Below are positions 61,464-64,000 of a DNA stretch of 64,000 bases, piece by piece. Below the pieces are notes generated by a model. That model searched no databases. It was given only the letters and a program-made list of their open reading frames with translations, and was not told where the DNA came from. The position numbers and the translations under genes are program-made. Source of the DNA: JAHJDR01 sp964609965 (GTDB taxonomy: Bacteria; UBA10199; JADGCS01); the NCBI GenBank assembly GCA_964609965.1, contig CAZSTS010000001.1:124001-188000 (forward strand), read 5' to 3'. Position 1 is the first letter of the stretch. Every line of letters begins with the position of its first letter.

Positions 61464-62807
61464 TTAATTATTTCTTATTAATCTTGAAAAGAAATACCCA
61501 GATTCTCCTTTTTCGGTGGGCAAAAGGTATGTTCCGTATTCTGCATCTAAAAATGGAGTGCTAAATTCTTTATCGAGTGTAAAATCTGGATGCTCCTCAA
61601 GAAATTTTTTGATTATTTCTTCGCCTTCATTTTTATCTATTGAACATACTGCGTACAATAAAAGCCCACCTGGCTTCAGATACTGACTATAAGTATTCAT
61701 CACATCTGCTTGTCGTCTTTGTTGTTCTTGTAGATCTTCAAGCGTACGAAACCATTTTATTTCGGGATGAGATGAAATTGTGCCTAAACCCGAACAAGGT
61801 GCATCAATGAGCACACGAGTGTATTTTTGTTCGAACTCTACCACCGGTCTTACATGTCTAAAACCCATTTTCTGTGACCTAACTTCAATAGCGTGCATTT
61901 TTTTATCGATGGTATCAAAATAATTAATAACTGCTTTATCACGCAGAATTTCTGCCATTTGTAAGGTTTTGCCACCATACCCAGCACAAGCATCAAGAAT
62001 AACATCATCTTCTTTAAGATCAAAGTATCTTACGATCCTCTGACTGGCCATGTTTTGAATGGTCCACAATCCTTCGTGATACCCTGGGACATCTTTAGGT
62101 GAAATAGATAATTCTGGTAGAAGCAGGCAATTAGGCACTGAAGTCTGTATTGACTGAATATTATCTTCTTTGAATTTTAAAATAAGTTTTTCTTCTAATA
62201 CTTTTTTAACATTCACTCTAATATATGTAGGCGATTTAGTATTAAGAGAATTTGCCATTTTAAAATATTTAATGGGCGTCCACATTTCTTTTAAATATTC
62301 GCACATCCACTCTGGAAAAGAAGTTTGAACCCATAAAGGATAGTCATCGAGATTTTCAAACCTATGTGTATTTTGAAAGAATTTTTGAAGGACAGCATTA
62401 ACAAGACCAGCCATAGGGCCATCGCCAATATAGCGCTTAGTCATTTCGACAGCTTCATTCACGATAGCGTAATCAGGTATTTTTGTGAGATAGAGTTTTT
62501 GATAAAAAGCTATGGCTAAAATCCATTTTACCCTATCAGGCACTTTTTCGGGTTGGCCTAAGAATTTATCGACAAAAAATAATAATCTGTGTCCAAAACG
62601 CAAAAAACCATAAAATAATTCAGTAAAAAGAGCTCTATCACTTGGTGAAAGATGGTTTTCCTTAAGGGTTTGGTCGATTTTATGACCAGAAAAGGATTTT
62701 TTGTTAAAAAGATCCCCTAGCATCGGGATCAAATGATAACGAGCTCGACTAATAGGTAATCGATTTTTTCTGCCCGTATTTTGTCTAGTTTGTGAATAAT
62801 CAGTCAT
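61464..62807 (-). CDS. rsmB: 16S rRNA m5C methyltransferase (RsmB-like)
   Basis: The 447-residue protein has an N-terminal NusB-like RNA-binding domain (residues about 15-150) and a C-terminal SAM methyltransferase domain with ILDACAGYGGKT, the catalytic cysteine in VLIDAPCSGLGT and the second cysteine in LYAVCSIDKNEGE. It methylates cytosine C967 (E. coli numbering) of 16S rRNA. It is divergent from mtgA. The kinase gene follows downstream, 71 bases away. Confidence 0.92.
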   Translation of the reverse strand: MTDYSQTRQNTGRKNRLPISRARYHLIPMLGDLFNKKSFSGHKIDQTLKENHLSPSDRALFTELFYGFLRFGHRLLFFVDKFLGQPEKVPDRVKWILAIAFYQKLYLTKIPDYAIVNEAVEMTKRYIGDGPMAGLVNAVLQKFFQNTHRFENLDDYPLWVQTSFPEWMCEYLKEMWTPIKYFKMANSLNTKSPTYIRVNVKKVLEEKLILKFKEDNIQSIQTSVPNCLLLPELSISPKDVPGYHEGLWTIQNMASQRIVRYFDLKEDDVILDACAGYGGKTLQMAEILRDKAVINYFDTIDKKMHAIEVRSQKMGFRHVRPVVEFEQKYTRVLIDAPCSGLGTISSHPEIKWFRTLEDLQEQQRRQADVMNTYSQYLKPGGLLLYAVCSIDKNEGEEIIKKFLEEHPDFTLDKEFSTPFLDAEYGTYLLPTEKGESGYFFSRLIRNN

Positions 62808-62955
62808 TAGTGTATCCTAAATAATCATGTTTCCATCATGATAGTCCAATATGCAACAAAAAAACGAGTAGTATTAAATACGAAAAACTCCAAATGGAGG
62901 GGAAAGGAAAGAATATATGATTTACTCGTTGTAACTAAAATGTTAGTACACCAAA

Positions 62956-63684
62956 ATGCGGTTGATTTTCAAACCTTTAATATTATTGATCAAAATATTA
63001 TTCCCTTTAGCCCTTATTCTTTATTGCTATTATCAGGTATTTTTCATTGATATTCCAGATCTCGGGTTACTTAAGGATAAAAATCCTACAGTTACGAGTT
63101 TTATGTTGGGCGATGACAACCTCTTTAAGAAGAAGATTCACTCAGTAGAATTCGTAGCTCTGCATAATATTTCACCCTATGTTGTGAGGTCAATCCTCAC
63201 ATCTGAAGATGATCTCTTCTTTGTACACAATGGATTTAATTGGAGAGAAATTGGCAAATCTTTAAAACTTAATTTAGAGAAAATGAAGATTGTGCGAGGG
63301 GGGTCTACAATTACTCAACAGTTAGCGCGAAATTTATTTTTGTCTCCCGATAAATCGATTTTTAGAAAATTTCGTGAATGGCTTCTGACCTACCAGTTAG
63401 AAAAAACTCTATCAAAAAAACGAATTCTTGAACTTTATTTAAACTACGCTCAATTTGGACCAAGTGTCTATGGTGTTAAAGCAGCAGGAAAATATCACTT
63501 TGGAACTAAACCAAAGTACTTTACCCCCAGACAATCAGCCCTGCTAGCAGCTGTTTTACCTAGTCCCGGAAAGTATGGAAAAAAACCGTACCCTGGTATT
63601 ACATACACACGCATGAACAAAATTCTTTCCAGACAAGCTGTTTATGACCTGCACATGCCAAAAGACCTTTTTAAAAAAGAGTAA
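62956..63684 (+). CDS. mtgA: Monofunctional peptidoglycan glycosyltransferase
   Basis: The 242-residue protein has one N-terminal membrane anchor (FKPLILLIKILFPLALILYCYY) followed by a GT51 domain: LTSEDDLFFVHNGFNW with the catalytic glutamate, GGSTITQQLARNLFLS, and KKRILELYLNYAQFGPSVYGV. The product polymerises lipid II into glycan strands on the periplasmic face. The length matches E. coli MtgA. The window's ligA start follows 56 bases later. Confidence 0.92.
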   Translation: MRLIFKPLILLIKILFPLALILYCYYQVFFIDIPDLGLLKDKNPTVTSFMLGDDNLFKKKIHSVEFVALHNISPYVVRSILTSEDDLFFVHNGFNWREIGKSLKLNLEKMKIVRGGSTITQQLARNLFLSPDKSIFRKFREWLLTYQLEKTLSKKRILELYLNYAQFGPSVYGVKAAGKYHFGTKPKYFTPRQSALLAAVLPSPGKYGKKPYPGITYTRMNKILSRQAVYDLHMPKDLFKKE

Positions 63685-63739
63685 ATTTTAAGGGGGTACT
63701 TTGTAACGATCCCTTAGAATTTACATAAGTTCACTCTTT

Positions 63740-64000
63740 ATGACTCAAGATATTCAAAAACGTATTCAGTGTCTCATCGATGAAATAAAACACCACGACG
63801 AACTTTATTACGTATTACAGCAACCTTCCATATCTGATGCAGAATACGACAAACTCCTACGAGAACTTAAAAACCTCGAAGAGACCTACCCACAATACAA
63901 GCAAGCTGATTCTCCAACGCAAAAAGTCGCTGGACGTGTTGCCAAAGGTTTTAAAAAAGTTCTGCACAAAACCCCTCTTTTAAGTCTCGATAGTCTCTTT
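63740..64000 (+). CDS. ligA: NAD-dependent DNA ligase, N-terminal part
   Basis: The frame runs off the window after 87 codons. The N-terminus matches the Ia domain of LigA that binds NMN: HDELYYVLQQPSISDAEYD and LEETYPQYKQADSPTQKVAG, then HKTPLLSLDSLF. The enzyme seals nicks using NAD+. The SD before the ATG is weak. Confidence 0.93.
   Translation, partial: MTQDIQKRIQCLIDEIKHHDELYYVLQQPSISDAEYDKLLRELKNLEETYPQYKQADSPTQKVAGRVAKGFKKVLHKTPLLSLDSLF

Noticed and set aside
1..64000. CRISPR arrays, rRNA or tRNA genes, prophage
   Set aside because: No regularly spaced direct repeats, rRNA-like sequence, cloverleaf-like tRNA or phage structural gene was seen by eye. A tRNAscan or covariance-model search would be decisive.

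Overview
The window (fairly AT-rich) reads as chromosomal DNA of a Gram-negative, deltaproteobacterium-like organism of the Bdellovibrionota / Myxococcota / UBA10199 kind. Pointers are a TIGR02147-type regulator paired with lipoproteins, a PEGA-domain Ser/Thr kinase, an FHA-GGDEF protein, MopE-type metal-binding repeats with a MYXO-CTERM-like tail, and squalene-hopene cyclase. The lineage is inferred from gene content only. I saw no rRNA, tRNA or CRISPR array.

Region 1 (1-2.3 kb): a truncated lipoprotein gene, a long AT-rich divergent spacer, a TIGR02147/DUF4423-like regulator and a second lipoprotein.

Region 2 (2.4-22.5 kb): a large purine-catabolism cluster of the selenium-linked yge/ygf/yqe type: ygfM, xdhD, an amidohydrolase, mocA, yqeB, yqeC, a convergent xdhA/xdhC-like pair, a TrpB-like PLP enzyme, ygeY, ygeW, carbamate kinase, a dihydropyrimidine-dehydrogenase-like PreT-PreA fusion, ssnA and threonine synthase. 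The expected logic is hydroxylation of purines by Mo hydroxylases carrying a matured (probably selenium-modified) cofactor, reductive and hydrolytic opening of the rings, and energy capture through carbamoyl phosphate by YgeW plus carbamate kinase. A hydantoinase and a diaminopropionate ammonia-lyase, present in the E. coli version, are absent here.

Region 3 (22.6-36.8 kb): peptidase E, a HicA-type toxin-antitoxin pair with a readable promoter and twin operator palindromes, an RRM protein, a THEP1-like NTPase with a membrane partner, a D-amino-acid aminotransferase coupled to a radical SAM gene, a Spy-like/ECF sigma/anti-sigma operon, a lipoprotein, squalene-hopene cyclase, and a REP-associated tyrosine transposase (RAYT).

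Region 4 (36.9-52.2 kb): an island of mostly unrecognised surface-type proteins. A four-gene leftward operon (lipoprotein, two beta-rich proteins without signal peptides, a beta-helix/thrombospondin-3 protein) and a leftward MopE protein face a three-gene rightward operon of unknown proteins.

Region 5 (52.2-64 kb): ChaN-like protein, ugd, cysS, ispF, tilS, a diguanylate cyclase, a Ser/Thr kinase and rsmB on the minus strand, then mtgA and the start of ligA on the plus strand.

Several families of short palindromic elements are scattered through the window. One family (ends GTAGGGG/CCCCTAC) lies beside and inside the RAYT gene and also in frame at the exact junction of the PreT-PreA fusion.
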